Counted from the first letter of the stretch, positions 1-8,112 are shown. The stretch: 64,000 nt of DNA from Tepidiforma sp. (GCA_026003935.1 BPIE01000001.1:558001-622000), one strand, 5' to 3'. A program made the numbers and translations. Notes: a model not told the origin generated them from the sequence alone.

Positions 1-125
1 TCGGGGTCGCGGCGCCAGGCGAATTCGTCGATGGCATCTTCGCGGCGGCGCCGGCGGAGGATGAGGTTGGGGCCGCGTGCGACGACGAGGCGATCGTAGT
101 CGGCGGGCGGCCTTGCGAGCGTCAC
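1..125 (-). CDS. GNAT-like N-acetyltransferase, N-terminal fragment (cut by window edge)
   Basis: About 41 N-terminal codons are visible, reading from a GTG at 125 off the left edge. The peptide has an arginine-rich stretch followed by ...EDAIDEFAWRRDP. An alternation of this type (EDA...D..WR.DPE) is common at the start of RimJ/RimL-like GNAT acetyltransferases, which move an acetyl group from acetyl-CoA to an amine. The GTG overlaps the stop of the NUDIX gene upstream (GTGA), so it is the last visible member of the run that descends from cdaA. The family call rests on the N-terminus alone; no acetyl-CoA-binding loop lies inside the window. Confidence 0.5.
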   Translation of the reverse strand, partial: MTLARPPADYDRLVVARGPNLILRRRRREDAIDEFAWRRDP

Positions 126-568
126 ACGTCTACTCCCAGTTTGCGGGCGGCTTCGCGGACGAGGCTGCGCTCGCCTTCGTAGGTGAGGAGCTGGAGCGCC
201 TCGGGGATGGTGACCCAGCGGACTTCGTCGAATTCGTGGTCGTGGTTGGCGAGGTCGCCGCCGACGGGCTCCATGAGCCAGTGGTGGACGCGCTTGTGGT
301 AGCGGGTGCCGTTGGCGGTGAACCAGTATTCGATGCTGCCGACGGGTTCGCCGAGGCGGACCTGGAGGCCGGTTTCTTCGCGGACTTCGCGGAGGGCGGT
401 TTGTTCGAGGGGTTCGCCGGGGTCGGGGGTGCCCTTTGGGAGAACCCAGAGGCGCTCGGCACGGCGGCCGCAGATGGCGATTTCGATTTCGCCGCGGTCG
501 TTGCGGCGCCAGGGGATGCCGCCCGCGGAGACGACGTCTTCGATCGGGAGGCGGGAGCGAGAGGTCAC
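122..568 (-). CDS. NUDIX hydrolase
   Basis: The 148-residue protein has a complete NUDIX box at about residues 46-68, with G46, E52 and the REVREETGL core carrying the metal-binding glutamates. The family hydrolyses nucleoside diphosphates linked to another moiety. Its length, the N-terminal SAGGIPWRR strand and the KGTPDPGE loop resemble MutT/Ap4A-type enzymes (diadenosine polyphosphate hydrolases often carry LPKGxxxxGE), but the substrate cannot be fixed from sequence. Its ATG overlaps the stop of the HEAT-repeat gene (ATGA) and its stop overlaps the next GTG, so translation is probably coupled on both sides. Confidence 0.88.
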   Translation of the reverse strand: MTSRSRLPIEDVVSAGGIPWRRNDRGEIEIAICGRRAERLWVLPKGTPDPGEPLEQTALREVREETGLQVRLGEPVGSIEYWFTANGTRYHKRVHHWLMEPVGGDLANHDHEFDEVRWVTIPEALQLLTYEGERSLVREAARKLGVDV

Positions 569-1485
569 GGGAGGTCTCCGAAGCGGCGGAACTGGATGCC
601 GCGGGCGGCTTCGAGGGCGGTTTCGACGGCATCTTCGAGGCCGGGGGGCGCTTCTTCGAGGTAGGCTTCGAGGAGTTCGACGGCTGCTTCGCCACCGATG
701 TCACCGAGCGCTTCGATGACGGCGAAGAGGACCTCGGCGTCGTCGTCGGAGAGGGCTTCGCCGAGGGCGGGGACGAGCTCTTCGGAGCCGAGGCTGCCGG
801 CGGCGAGTGCTGCCTCGAAGCGCATTTCGGGGTCGTCGGCGGTGAGCTGTTCGGCGATGTATTCGGCCCAGCGCTCGCGAGCGGAGTAGCCCATGGCGCG
901 GATAGCTGCGAGGCGGAGGGCGGGCTGGCCGCTTTCGTAGGCGGCTTCGATGAGCTCGGGGACGCGCGGGTCGCCGCTGGGGCCGAGGGCCTCGACGGCG
1001 GCAGCGCGGAGGTCTTCGATGCTGCTGGCGGCGGCGGAGACGAGGGCTTCTACCATGCGCCGGGCGGTCTGCGCCTGGAGGCGGCCGTATTCTGCGGCTT
1101 CGAGGTAGCGGAGGAGGCTCCGGGCGGCGGCGGTACGCACGGCGGGGTCCTGCTCGGATTCGACAAGGGTGGTGAGGAGGTCGCCGACGGCGGGGTCGAG
1201 GGTTTCCCAGAGGGCCTGGATGGCGCGGAGGCGTACGGAGGGCTCGGGGTCGCGGAGGGCGATGCGTCCGAGGACGGTGAAGTCGAGCGCGATATCGTCG
1301 TCGGCGAGCTCGTAGGCCTCGTCGAGGAGGAATTCGCGCTCGGGGAGCGGGATTTCGAGCCAGCGGCTGCCGATGTAGGCGGCGTCGGTGCGGTCGAGGT
1401 CGGAGAGCGCGGCGAATTCTGCGGGGCGCGGGCGGGAGCCCTGCGCGAGGGCATCGACCAAGCGCTGGAGACCGGGAGAGGGCAT
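565..1485 (-). CDS. HEAT-repeat protein
   Basis: The 306-residue protein consists of degenerate helical pairs of about 30 residues with recurring patterns such as DPEPSVRLRAIQAL, DPAVRTAAARSL, DPEMRFEAALAAGSLG and DAEVLFAVIEALGDIGG, typical of HEAT/PBS-lyase-like repeats that act as protein-binding scaffolds. No catalytic motif is visible. An open frame continues to 1578, but ATG 1485 is preferred: it lies 16 nt after the gpsA stop and exactly 7 nt after a TACGAT box with an upstream TG, suggesting a leaderless internal promoter, and no Shine-Dalgarno sequence is present. Its stop overlaps the NUDIX start (ATGA). The cellular partner is unknown. Confidence 0.8.
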   Translation of the reverse strand: MPSPGLQRLVDALAQGSRPRPAEFAALSDLDRTDAAYIGSRWLEIPLPEREFLLDEAYELADDDIALDFTVLGRIALRDPEPSVRLRAIQALWETLDPAVGDLLTTLVESEQDPAVRTAAARSLLRYLEAAEYGRLQAQTARRMVEALVSAAASSIEDLRAAAVEALGPSGDPRVPELIEAAYESGQPALRLAAIRAMGYSARERWAEYIAEQLTADDPEMRFEAALAAGSLGSEELVPALGEALSDDDAEVLFAVIEALGDIGGEAAVELLEAYLEEAPPGLEDAVETALEAARGIQFRRFGDLP

Positions 1486-1492
1486 CAGAGAG

Positions 1493-1498
1493 ATCGTA
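1493..1498 (-). promoter_or_regulatory. Candidate extended -10 box of the HEAT-repeat gene
   Basis: TACGAT preceded by TGG, ending 7 nt before ATG 1485. The start point would fall at or next to the ATG, so the message would be leaderless. No -35 is obvious. Confidence 0.5.
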
Positions 1499-1501
1499 CC
1501 A

Positions 1502-2509
1502 TCAGCGGCCGGGGAGTTCTTCGCGGGCGAGCGGGCGGCCGAGGAGGCGGGCCATGGCCTCGGGGACGGTGCGTTCACCGCCGATGACGGCGGCGACTTC
1601 AGTGGTGATGGGGAGCTCGACGCCGGCAGCGGCGGCGAGGCGGAGGGCGACCGGGGCGGTATGGGCGCCTTCGACGGTTTCGCCGATTTCGGCGACGGCG
1701 GCAGCGGGGGTGCGGCCGGCGGCGAGGAGCTCGCCGAAGCGGCGGTTTCGGCTGAGGCTGGAAAAACAGGTTGCGGCGAGGTCGCCGACGCCGGCGAGGC
1801 CGTTGAAGGTGGCGACGTCGGCGCCGAGGGCGAGTCCGAGGCGGGTGATTTCGGCGAGGCCGCGGGTCATGATGGCGGCGACGGCGTTCGCGCCGAACCC
1901 AAGGCCCCAGGCTGCGCCGGCTGCAATAGCGATGACGTTTTTGAGGGCGCCGGCCAGTTCGACGCCGACGACGTCGCGGGAGGCGTAAACGCGGAAGGTG
2001 CCGGCGGAGAGGGCGGATTGCCAGGCGGTGCCGAGGTCGGGGTCGGGGATAGCGATGACGGCGGCGGCAGGGAGGCCGCGGACGATTTCATGGGCAAGGT
2101 TGGGGCCGGAGAGGGCGCCGATGCGGGCAGGCTCGAAACCAAGGCCGGCGATGACCTCGGTCATGCGGGCGCTGGTCTGGAGGTCGAGGCCCTTGGCGGC
2201 GGAGACGATGGAGAGGCCGCGGGGGAGGCCGCTGGCGGCGACCGTGGTGCGAAGGGAGTGGGATGGGACGGCCACGATGGCACCGGCGAGGGCGTCGGCG
2301 TGGTCGGCGGCGAGCGGGACGGCGTGGATGTGGACGCGGGGGCCGAGGACGCGCCCGGCTCCGAGGCGTTCGAGGCCGCCGCTGGAGCGGATGGCCGCTG
2401 CCTCGAGGTCGGAGCGGACGAGGAGGATGACGGTATGGCCGGCACGTTCGAGGAGCGCTGCGAGGGTGACGCCCCAGGAGGTGGCGCCGAGGACGGCGTA
2501 GGCTGCCAT
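1502..2509 (-). CDS. gpsA: Glycerol-3-phosphate dehydrogenase [NAD(P)+]
   Basis: The 335-residue enzyme makes sn-glycerol 3-phosphate from dihydroxyacetone phosphate for phospholipid synthesis. The N-terminal Rossmann loop reads LGATSWGVTLA, so the usual second glycine of GxGxxG is threonine. SAAKGLD, GPNLAHEI, the catalytic-lysine segment ELAGALKNVIAIAAG and NGLAGVGDLAATC follow in family order. Length matches the family. The start is ATG 2509, which overlaps the plsY stop (ATGA); the longer open frame upstream is a shadow of plsY and der. Its neighbour PlsY consumes the same product, so the two steps that start glycerolipid synthesis are adjacent. Confidence 0.95.
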   Translation of the reverse strand: MAAYAVLGATSWGVTLAALLERAGHTVILLVRSDLEAAAIRSSGGLERLGAGRVLGPRVHIHAVPLAADHADALAGAIVAVPSHSLRTTVAASGLPRGLSIVSAAKGLDLQTSARMTEVIAGLGFEPARIGALSGPNLAHEIVRGLPAAAVIAIPDPDLGTAWQSALSAGTFRVYASRDVVGVELAGALKNVIAIAAGAAWGLGFGANAVAAIMTRGLAEITRLGLALGADVATFNGLAGVGDLAATCFSSLSRNRRFGELLAAGRTPAAAVAEIGETVEGAHTAPVALRLAAAAGVELPITTEVAAVIGGERTVPEAMARLLGRPLAREELPGR

Positions 2510-3132
2510 CAGCCGGTGGCTGGCCGGTCGCCGCCCTGGCCGATGCGCGGTTCGGTGCCGTTGAGGAGGCGCCGGATGTTGGGGATGTGCTTGTATTCGA
2601 CGAGCGCGGTGGCGAAGAGGGCGTACCAGGCGAAGGCGGGGTCGGTGTTCCCGGTGACGGCGAGAGCGCAGATGATGGCGGCGCAAATCGGGACGCCGAC
2701 GACGGACATGAACGAGACGTAGCGGGTGGCGCCGACGAGGACGGCGCCGATGAGGGGGAAGAGGAGCGAGATGAGCGGGGCGAGCCCGAGGATGCCGCCA
2801 TAGGTGCTGGCGACGCCCCGGCCGCCGCGGAAACCGGCGAAGATGGGCCAGATGTGGCCGACGACGGCGGCGCCTGCGCCAACGGCCGCGACCTCGTTGC
2901 TGTCGAAGAGGTAGCGGCCGACGAGGGCAGGCACGGCGCCCTTGGCGATATCGAGGACCATGACGATAGCAGCGGGGATTTTGCCGGCGGTGCGGAGGAC
3001 GTTGGTGGTGCCGGTCTTCCCGGAGCCGGACTCGCGGATGTCGCGGCCGAGCCACAGGTAGCCGATGATGAGGCCCCAGGGGAGGGAACCGAGGAGGTAG
3101 CCGAGGAAGGCGTTGACGATGTAGCCGGTCAC
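2509..3132 (-). CDS. plsY: Glycerol-3-phosphate acyltransferase PlsY
   Basis: Integral membrane enzyme of 207 residues that acylates glycerol 3-phosphate using acyl-phosphate. All three family motifs are present: GSGKTGTTN near residue 36 (consensus GSGNxGAxN), GHIWPIFAGFRGGRGVA near 92, and HIPNIRRLLNGTEPR near the C-terminus. About five hydrophobic helices separate them. The start is GTG 3132, which overlaps the der stop (GTGA). The reading frame runs further upstream but only as a shadow of der. It lies between der and gpsA in the same overlapped run. Confidence 0.94.
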   Translation of the reverse strand: MTGYIVNAFLGYLLGSLPWGLIIGYLWLGRDIRESGSGKTGTTNVLRTAGKIPAAIVMVLDIAKGAVPALVGRYLFDSNEVAAVGAGAAVVGHIWPIFAGFRGGRGVASTYGGILGLAPLISLLFPLIGAVLVGATRYVSFMSVVGVPICAAIICALAVTGNTDPAFAWYALFATALVEYKHIPNIRRLLNGTEPRIGQGGDRPATG

Positions 3133-4472
3133 GACCGGGTATCTTCGCCCGAGCGGGCCCTGAAGACCAGTTTGATGGCGGTGCCTTCGAAGTCGGCGGC
3201 TTCGCGGATGGCGCGTTCGAGGTAGCGGCGGTAGCTGAAGTGGACGAGCTCGGGGTCGTTGACGAAGAGGACGAAGGTGGGGGGGTCGATGCCGGCCTGG
3301 GTGGCGTAGAAGAGTTTGAAGCGGCGGTTGTGGACGACCGGGGGCACGTGCTCGCGGACGGCCTTGGCGAGGATGGCGTTGAGCTCGGGTGTGGGGATTC
3401 GGCGGCGGCGGGCCTCGCGGGCGGCCTGCACGAGGGTAAGGAGTTCGGAGAGGCCGCGCCGCTCGAGGGCCGAGATGAAGGTGTAAAGCGCCCAGGGAAC
3501 GAAGCGGATGCGGCTCCGCATCTGGCGTTCGGCCCATGCGCGGCGCTCGGCCGGGTCATCCCAGAGGTCGGTTTTGTTGACGGCGATGACGAGGCCCTTG
3601 GCGTTTTCGACGGCGATGCCGGCGATGTGGGTGTCTTGGGCTGTCACGCCTTCAGTGCCGTCGACGACGAGGACGGCGACGTCACAGCGCTCGACGGCCC
3701 TCGTGGTGCGGAGGACGGAGTGGCGTTCGACGCCGGTGCCGAGCTTGCCGGGCCTGCGGACGCCGGCGGTGTCGATGAGGGTGAAGGCGCCCTCGGGGGT
3801 GTCGATTTCGGTGTCGATGGCGTCGCGGGTGGTGCCGGCGACGTCGCTCACGATGACCCGTTCCTGGCCGAGGATGGCGTTGACGAGCATCGATTTGCCG
3901 ACGTTTGGGCGGCCGATGATGGCGACGCGGGTGCGGTCGGACTCGGGGAGGAGGGGGACATCAGGGAGGAGGGCGACCGCCATGTCGAGCATGGTGCGGA
4001 TGTTGACGTCGTGGAGGGCGCTGACGGGGAGGGGTTCTCCGAATCCGAGTGCGGAGGCTTCGGCGATGCCGGCGTGTTCGCGAGCTTCGTTGTCGGCTTT
4101 GTTCGCGACGAGGATGGTGGGGCGCTGTGCGCGGCGGACGACCTCGGCCATGTCGTAGTCGCTTGCGGTGAGGCCGTCGCGGGCGTCGACGACGAAGATG
4201 ACCACGGCTGCGGCATCGATGGCGGCGCGGACCTGCCCCATGATCAGCGGGGCGTAGACGTTTTGTTCGTTGGTTTCGAAGCCGCCGGTATCGATGATGC
4301 GGAAACGGCGGTCGAGCCATTCGACGTCGGCCTCGAGGCGGTCGCGGGTGGTGCCGGGTTCGTCTTCGACGATGGCGCGGCGCTCGCCGACGACGCGGTT
4401 GAAGATGGACGATTTGCCGACGTTGGGGCGGCCGACGATGACGACGCGCGGGAGGATATCGGTGGCGGTCAC
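3129..4472 (-). CDS. der: Ribosome biogenesis GTPase Der (EngA)
   Basis: The 447-residue protein has two tandem Era-like G domains followed by a C-terminal KH-like domain. The first G domain shows GRPNVGKSSIF, DTGG and NKAD; the second, starting near residue 180, shows GRPNVGKSMLV, DTAG and NKTD. Der promotes late assembly of the 50S subunit. Length is typical. The start is GTG 4472, which overlaps the stop of the upstream YbbR-domain gene. Genes on both sides are joined by 4-nt overlaps, so it is probably co-transcribed with the c-di-AMP and phospholipid genes. Confidence 0.97.
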   Translation of the reverse strand: MTATDILPRVVIVGRPNVGKSSIFNRVVGERRAIVEDEPGTTRDRLEADVEWLDRRFRIIDTGGFETNEQNVYAPLIMGQVRAAIDAAAVVIFVVDARDGLTASDYDMAEVVRRAQRPTILVANKADNEAREHAGIAEASALGFGEPLPVSALHDVNIRTMLDMAVALLPDVPLLPESDRTRVAIIGRPNVGKSMLVNAILGQERVIVSDVAGTTRDAIDTEIDTPEGAFTLIDTAGVRRPGKLGTGVERHSVLRTTRAVERCDVAVLVVDGTEGVTAQDTHIAGIAVENAKGLVIAVNKTDLWDDPAERRAWAERQMRSRIRFVPWALYTFISALERRGLSELLTLVQAAREARRRRIPTPELNAILAKAVREHVPPVVHNRRFKLFYATQAGIDPPTFVLFVNDPELVHFSYRRYLERAIREAADFEGTAIKLVFRARSGEDTRS

Positions 4473-5749
4473 GGGAGTACCTGGATGAGCGTCACGCTGA
4501 CCGTCGTGGGGGCTTCGAGCTTGAGTCCTGAGGGGCCTGTCACGGTAACAGGATAGGCTGCGGTGCCGGCTGTGGCACCTGCGAGAGAGACGACGGCGCG
4601 GAGGTCGGATGGTTTGAGGGCTGCGACGAGGTCGGCGGGGCCGGTGACGCGCACTTCGACGTAGAGGGGGCGGGATGGGTCGCGGGCGAAGCCGGCGGGG
4701 AGGTTCTGGAGTTCTGGGGCCACGAGCACGGCGGCGGAGGACTGGATGGCTTCGAAGCTGACGGTGACGGTGACGGACCGACGGTCGAAGGAGACGTTGG
4801 GGATGGCGACGAGGTTGCGGACGAGCCGAAGCTCGGTGCGTGCGCCGGTTACGTCGACTTTTTCGGTGAGGGCGGCGGTGAGTTCGTTCACGACGGCGCG
4901 TTCGCCGGAGACGGTGACTGCGGGCGGGTCGATGGCGATGGCGGCGATGCGGTAGCCGGGGGAGGGTGTACCGGTGACGTCGACGAGGATGGGGATCGTT
5001 CGCTGGACGAAGGCCTGGGTGATGCGGATGGTGGCGGTGGCGCGGGGCGGGTTGATGGTGACGGTCTCGACGGTGCCGGTGGAGGAGCGTGCGACGAGCT
5101 CGCCGGTGACGGTGTAGGACTGGTCTTTGACGCCGCTGAGGTTGACGTCGAGGTCGACCGACTGGACTGCCTCGACGCGCTCGGGAAGGCCGGAGATGGT
5201 GACGACGGCGGGGTCGACGGTGGTGCGGGCTTCGTCTTCGAGGAAGCCGGCGGGGAGCTGGCCTGAGCGGCGGATCGTTACGGGGATTTCGCGGGTGGCG
5301 GGTTCGACGAGGGTGATGCGGACCTGCGAGGGGATGACCTGGAGGACCCGGATGCCGGGCCGGCGGGAAGTGACGCGGACCTGGCGGAACTCTTCGACGC
5401 CGGGCTGCATGCCGCGGACATCGACGCGTGCTTCGAAGTCCGCCGGGGTGAGCGCCGCAAGGTCGTCGGCGCGGCCTTCGACGATGACCCGGACCGAGTG
5501 GTTTTCGCGGGCGATGTAGGGGCCGGCGTTTTCAGGGGTGACGACGATGGACGCGGGTTGTCCTTCTTCGGGGAAGGTGACGGAGACGAGGGGGTTTTCG
5601 ACGTCCTGGACGACGAACCAGATGGCAAATGCGGCGACGAGACTGAAAGCTGCCTGGAGCCAGTGTTCGCGAAGGGAGCGGAGGGAGCCGGCGAGCACCT
5701 GGTGCGCGGCCTGTCGGCGGGAAGGGCGGCGGTGGTTGCCGCCGGTCAT
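4469..5749 (-). CDS. cdaR: YbbR-domain protein, CdaR-like regulator of CdaA
   Basis: The 426-residue protein has a short basic N-terminus, one transmembrane segment near residues 31-48 (AAFSLVAAFAIWFVVQ) and about four extracytoplasmic YbbR-type beta repeats, each with a Pxx...V.G....V pattern (for example TISGLPERVEAV and TVSGERAVVNEL). In Firmicutes, CdaR is encoded next to CdaA, binds it at the membrane and adjusts c-di-AMP output. Here the ATG overlaps the cdaA stop (ATGA), the same arrangement. The regulatory role is inferred from family and position. The downstream glmM found in Firmicutes is not present. Confidence 0.88.
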   Translation of the reverse strand: MTGGNHRRPSRRQAAHQVLAGSLRSLREHWLQAAFSLVAAFAIWFVVQDVENPLVSVTFPEEGQPASIVVTPENAGPYIARENHSVRVIVEGRADDLAALTPADFEARVDVRGMQPGVEEFRQVRVTSRRPGIRVLQVIPSQVRITLVEPATREIPVTIRRSGQLPAGFLEDEARTTVDPAVVTISGLPERVEAVQSVDLDVNLSGVKDQSYTVTGELVARSSTGTVETVTINPPRATATIRITQAFVQRTIPILVDVTGTPSPGYRIAAIAIDPPAVTVSGERAVVNELTAALTEKVDVTGARTELRLVRNLVAIPNVSFDRRSVTVTVSFEAIQSSAAVLVAPELQNLPAGFARDPSRPLYVEVRVTGPADLVAALKPSDLRAVVSLAGATAGTAAYPVTVTGPSGLKLEAPTTVSVTLIQVLP

Positions 5750-6558
5750 ACCTGCACCTCGACGGGCGACGGTTCGGGGCCGAGGCGTGCGGGCTCAAGA
5801 ACCCACTCGAGGACGGCGCGGAGCCGGTGCTCATTGGGGACCGGTGTGAGGCGGCCGTTGAGGGCGACGCTGATTTCGCCGGTTTCCTCGGAGACGACGA
5901 CGGCGAGGGCATCGGTGGCTTCGGTGATGCCGAGTGCTGCGCGGTGACGGGTGCCGAGGTTGCGATCGCCGGGGTCGGAGGCAAGGGGGAGCACGCAGCC
6001 GGCAGCGACGACGCGCTGGTCGCGAATGACGACCGCCATATCGTGGAGGGGGGAGTTGGGGAAGAAGATGCTGGTGAGGAGTTCGGGGGTGACACGGGCG
6101 TCGACGGGGACGCCGGTTTCGATGACGTCCTGGAGGCCGGTTTCGCGTTCGATGACGATGATTCCGCCGTGGCGTGCGGCGGACATGCGGCCGGCGGCGC
6201 GGGCGACGGCTTCGATGACATCGGCGTATTCGGTGGTGCGGAACCAGCCGGAGAGGCCCGTGCGGCCGACGCGGTCAAGGGTTCTGCGGATTTCCGGCTG
6301 GAAGATGATGACGGCGCCGACGAGGAGGGCGGTGACGGAGTGTTCGATAAGGAAGTTGATGACGACGAGGTCGAGGGCGCGGCCGAGGACGACAAAGATG
6401 AGGAGGAGGGCGGCGACGCCGCGGAGCTGGGTCATGGCACGGGTTCCGCTCAGGAGGCGGAGGGCCGCGTAGATGAGCACAGCGAGCAGGAAGATGTCGA
6501 TGGCGCTGGCCGGGGAGAACTGGGCCAGGACGTCGCGGATGTAGTCGGTTTCGAACAT
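5746..6558 (-). CDS. cdaA: Diadenylate cyclase CdaA
   Basis: Membrane-bound cyclase of 270 residues that makes cyclic di-AMP from two ATP. Three hydrophobic helices occupy about residues 20-85, and the DAC domain runs from about 100 to 240. The RHR motif is intact (R204-H205-R206 in GTRHRAA). The usual DGA metal/ATP motif reads D173-M174-A175 in SPLHDMAVVI, so the aspartate is kept and the glycine is methionine. ATG 6558 has no convincing Shine-Dalgarno sequence; a TATCAT box lies about 30 nt upstream. It is the first gene of the run cdaA-cdaR-der-plsY-gpsA. Confidence 0.92.
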   Translation of the reverse strand: MFETDYIRDVLAQFSPASAIDIFLLAVLIYAALRLLSGTRAMTQLRGVAALLLIFVVLGRALDLVVINFLIEHSVTALLVGAVIIFQPEIRRTLDRVGRTGLSGWFRTTEYADVIEAVARAAGRMSAARHGGIIVIERETGLQDVIETGVPVDARVTPELLTSIFFPNSPLHDMAVVIRDQRVVAAGCVLPLASDPGDRNLGTRHRAALGITEATDALAVVVSEETGEISVALNGRLTPVPNEHRLRAVLEWVLEPARLGPEPSPVEVQV

Positions 6559-6588
6559 GGCAGCGTCGGTCCCCGAGGGGGCGGCGTC

Positions 6589-6594
6589 ATGATA
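6589..6594 (-). promoter_or_regulatory. Candidate -10 box of the cdaA operon
   Basis: TATCAT about 30 nt before the cdaA ATG, in the 60-nt gap after argF. No clear -35 is visible. Confidence 0.35.
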
Positions 6595-6618
6595 CGCTGC
6601 CCGGCTGGAAGGGCGGGT

Positions 6619-7554
6619 TCAGCGTTGGATGTCGTTATCGGCGCCGAGGAGGAAGGCGACGACGGCGGCCTGTGCCCAGGTCCGGTTTTCGGCCTGGTCG
6701 AAGATGATGGCGTTGGGCGATTCGAAGACGTCGTCGGTGATTTCTTCGCCGCGGTGGGCGGGGAGGTCGTGCATGATGAAGGCGCCGGGTGCGGCGTGGG
6801 CGACGAGGGTGCTGTTGAGCTGGTAGGCGGCGAAGTCGATTTTGCGGCGCTCGGCTTCCCGCTCCTGGCCCATGGAGGTCCAGACATCGGTATAGACGGC
6901 CTCGGCGCCGCGGACTGCCGCGACGGGGTCGGTCGTGGCGGCGAAGGAGCCGCCTGAGGCGCTGGCGCGCGAGGCGGCCTCGGTCATGGCCCATTCGGGG
7001 AGCTGGTAGCCGGGGGGTGAGGCGATGCGGACGTCCATGCCGAGGGATGCAGCGGTAATGACGAGGCTGGTAGAGACGTTGTTGCCGTCGCCGACGAAGG
7101 CGAGTGAACGGCCGCGGAGGTCGGCACCCATGTGTTCGCGGAGCGTGAGGAGGTCGGCGAGCGCCTGGCAGGGGTGTTCTTCGTCGGTGAGGGCGTTGAT
7201 GACGGGGATGGAGGAGAAGCGGGCGTACTCTTCGATGATGGACTGGCCGTAGGTGCGGACGGCGACGATATCGACGTAGCGGGCGATGACGCGGGCGACG
7301 TCGCGAATGGCTTCGCGCTCGCCAAGGCCGACCTCGCGGGGGTCGAGGTACATGGTGTAGGCGCCGAGGTGGTCCATGGCGATTTCGAAGGAAACGCGGG
7401 TGCGGAGGGAGGCTTTCTCGAAGAGGAGGGCGAGGTGCTTGCCGGCCAGGACCTTTTGCGGCCGGCGCTTGAGGGCGGCGGCGAGGTCGAGGAGGTAGGC
7501 GATCTCTTCGGCGGAGAGCTGGGCGGAGCTGAGGAGATGGCGGGGCGTTTGCAT
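6619..7554 (-). CDS. argF: Ornithine carbamoyltransferase (one active-site substitution)
   Basis: The 311-residue enzyme joins carbamoyl phosphate and ornithine to give citrulline in arginine synthesis. The carbamoyl-phosphate loop reads SLRTR (S49-R53), HPCQALADLLT is at 127-137, the ornithine-side FVGDGNNV is at 153-160 and DVWTSMGQE at 223-231. The usual HCLP motif is H262-D263-L264-P265, so the conserved cysteine is aspartate; MHDLPAHRGEE otherwise fits the family. The start is ATG 7554, 7 nt after a TATACT box and without a Shine-Dalgarno sequence, rather than the longer frame to 7623. Aspartate or N-acetylornithine transcarbamoylase is less likely because GDGNN and HPCQ are present. Confidence 0.93.
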   Translation of the reverse strand: MQTPRHLLSSAQLSAEEIAYLLDLAAALKRRPQKVLAGKHLALLFEKASLRTRVSFEIAMDHLGAYTMYLDPREVGLGEREAIRDVARVIARYVDIVAVRTYGQSIIEEYARFSSIPVINALTDEEHPCQALADLLTLREHMGADLRGRSLAFVGDGNNVSTSLVITAASLGMDVRIASPPGYQLPEWAMTEAASRASASGGSFAATTDPVAAVRGAEAVYTDVWTSMGQEREAERRKIDFAAYQLNSTLVAHAAPGAFIMHDLPAHRGEEITDDVFESPNAIIFDQAENRTWAQAAVVAFLLGADNDIQR

Positions 7555-7561
7555 TGAGCGA

Positions 7562-7567
7562 AGTATA
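7562..7567 (-). promoter_or_regulatory. -10 box of argF, leaderless spacing
   Basis: TATACT (5 of 6 matches to TATAAT) ending 7 nt before ATG 7554. No Shine-Dalgarno sequence lies between them. Confidence 0.6.
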
Positions 7568-7648
7568 GGGAGGGGGTGGGGTGTATGTCCGGTGCAAGTC
7601 CGGGCTATGGGGACGAGCGGCACGGGTCGATAGTGATGACAGGAGGGT

Positions 7649-7837
7649 ATGAGCTTGGAGGGACGAGGGTGGCATCGCCCGACGTGGGCTGGGAAGTTTG
7701 CCGAGGGGAAGATGTTCCGGAGGCTGGAGTGTGACCGTTGCGGGGCGGTGTTCCAGTTTGGGGAGCGGCCGCGGGTGACGAGGCTGCCGAGGTGCCCTGC
7801 GTGCGGTTCGCTGAGCAGCCATCCGCGGGCGGCGTAG
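7649..7837 (+). CDS. Small zinc-ribbon protein, unknown function
   Basis: A 62-residue (or 60-residue) ORF with two CxxC pairs, CDRCGAVFQFG and CPACGS, spaced like a zinc ribbon. AGGAGGG at 7641-7647 is a strong ribosome binding site, but it sits only 1-2 nt from ATG 7649. TTG 7655 has a better spacing of about 7 nt and may be the true start, giving LEGRGWHRP... as the N-terminus. It is divergent from argF and followed by a tRNA cluster. I do not recognise a named family; FmdB-like or general regulatory zinc ribbons are alternatives. Confidence 0.55.
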   Translation: MSLEGRGWHRPTWAGKFAEGKMFRRLECDRCGAVFQFGERPRVTRLPRCPACGSLSSHPRAA

Positions 7838-7864
7838 GGCGGGGATTCCGCATTGGGCCGGCTT

Positions 7865-7873
7865 TGCTACGAT
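7865..7873 (+). promoter_or_regulatory. Extended -10 promoter of the tRNA cluster
   Basis: TGCTACGAT (TGn plus TACGAT) ends 10 nt before the tRNA-Trp 5' end. No strong -35 is seen. Confidence 0.5.
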
Positions 7874-7883
7874 GAAGGCAGAC

Positions 7884-7959
7884 AGGGGTGTAGCTCAGCT
7901 GGTAGAGCATCGGTCTCCAAAACCGAGTGTCGCGGGTTCGAGTCCTGCCACCCCTGCCA
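7884..7959 (+). tRNA. tRNA-Trp (CCA)
   Basis: A full cloverleaf can be drawn. The acceptor stem AGGGGTG/CACCCCT is closed, the D arm is GCTCAGCTGGTAGAGC, and the anticodon stem TCGGT/ACCGA carries anticodon CCA at 7917-7919. A T arm with GGTTCGA follows. Discriminator G and an encoded CCA end the gene. Confidence 0.97.
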
Positions 7960-8027
7960 GTCTCCTCTGCGCCGACCCTCAGGCGCTTGCGACAGAGCGG
8001 GGAGGCTTCGTAGGATGTGGACGGGTT

Positions 8028-8112
8028 GCCCAGGTGGTGGAATGGCAGACACGCTGTCTTGAGGGGGCAGTGCCGTACAGGCGTGTGAGTTCAAATCTCA
8101 CCCTGGGCACCA
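8028..8112 (+). tRNA. tRNA-Leu (GAG)
   Basis: Class II tRNA with a long variable arm. Acceptor GCCCAGG/CCTGGGC, anticodon stem CTGTC/GGCAG and loop TTGAGGG give anticodon GAG at 8061-8063. The T loop is TTCAAAT, the discriminator is A and CCA is encoded. It follows tRNA-Trp by 68 nt. Confidence 0.96.
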
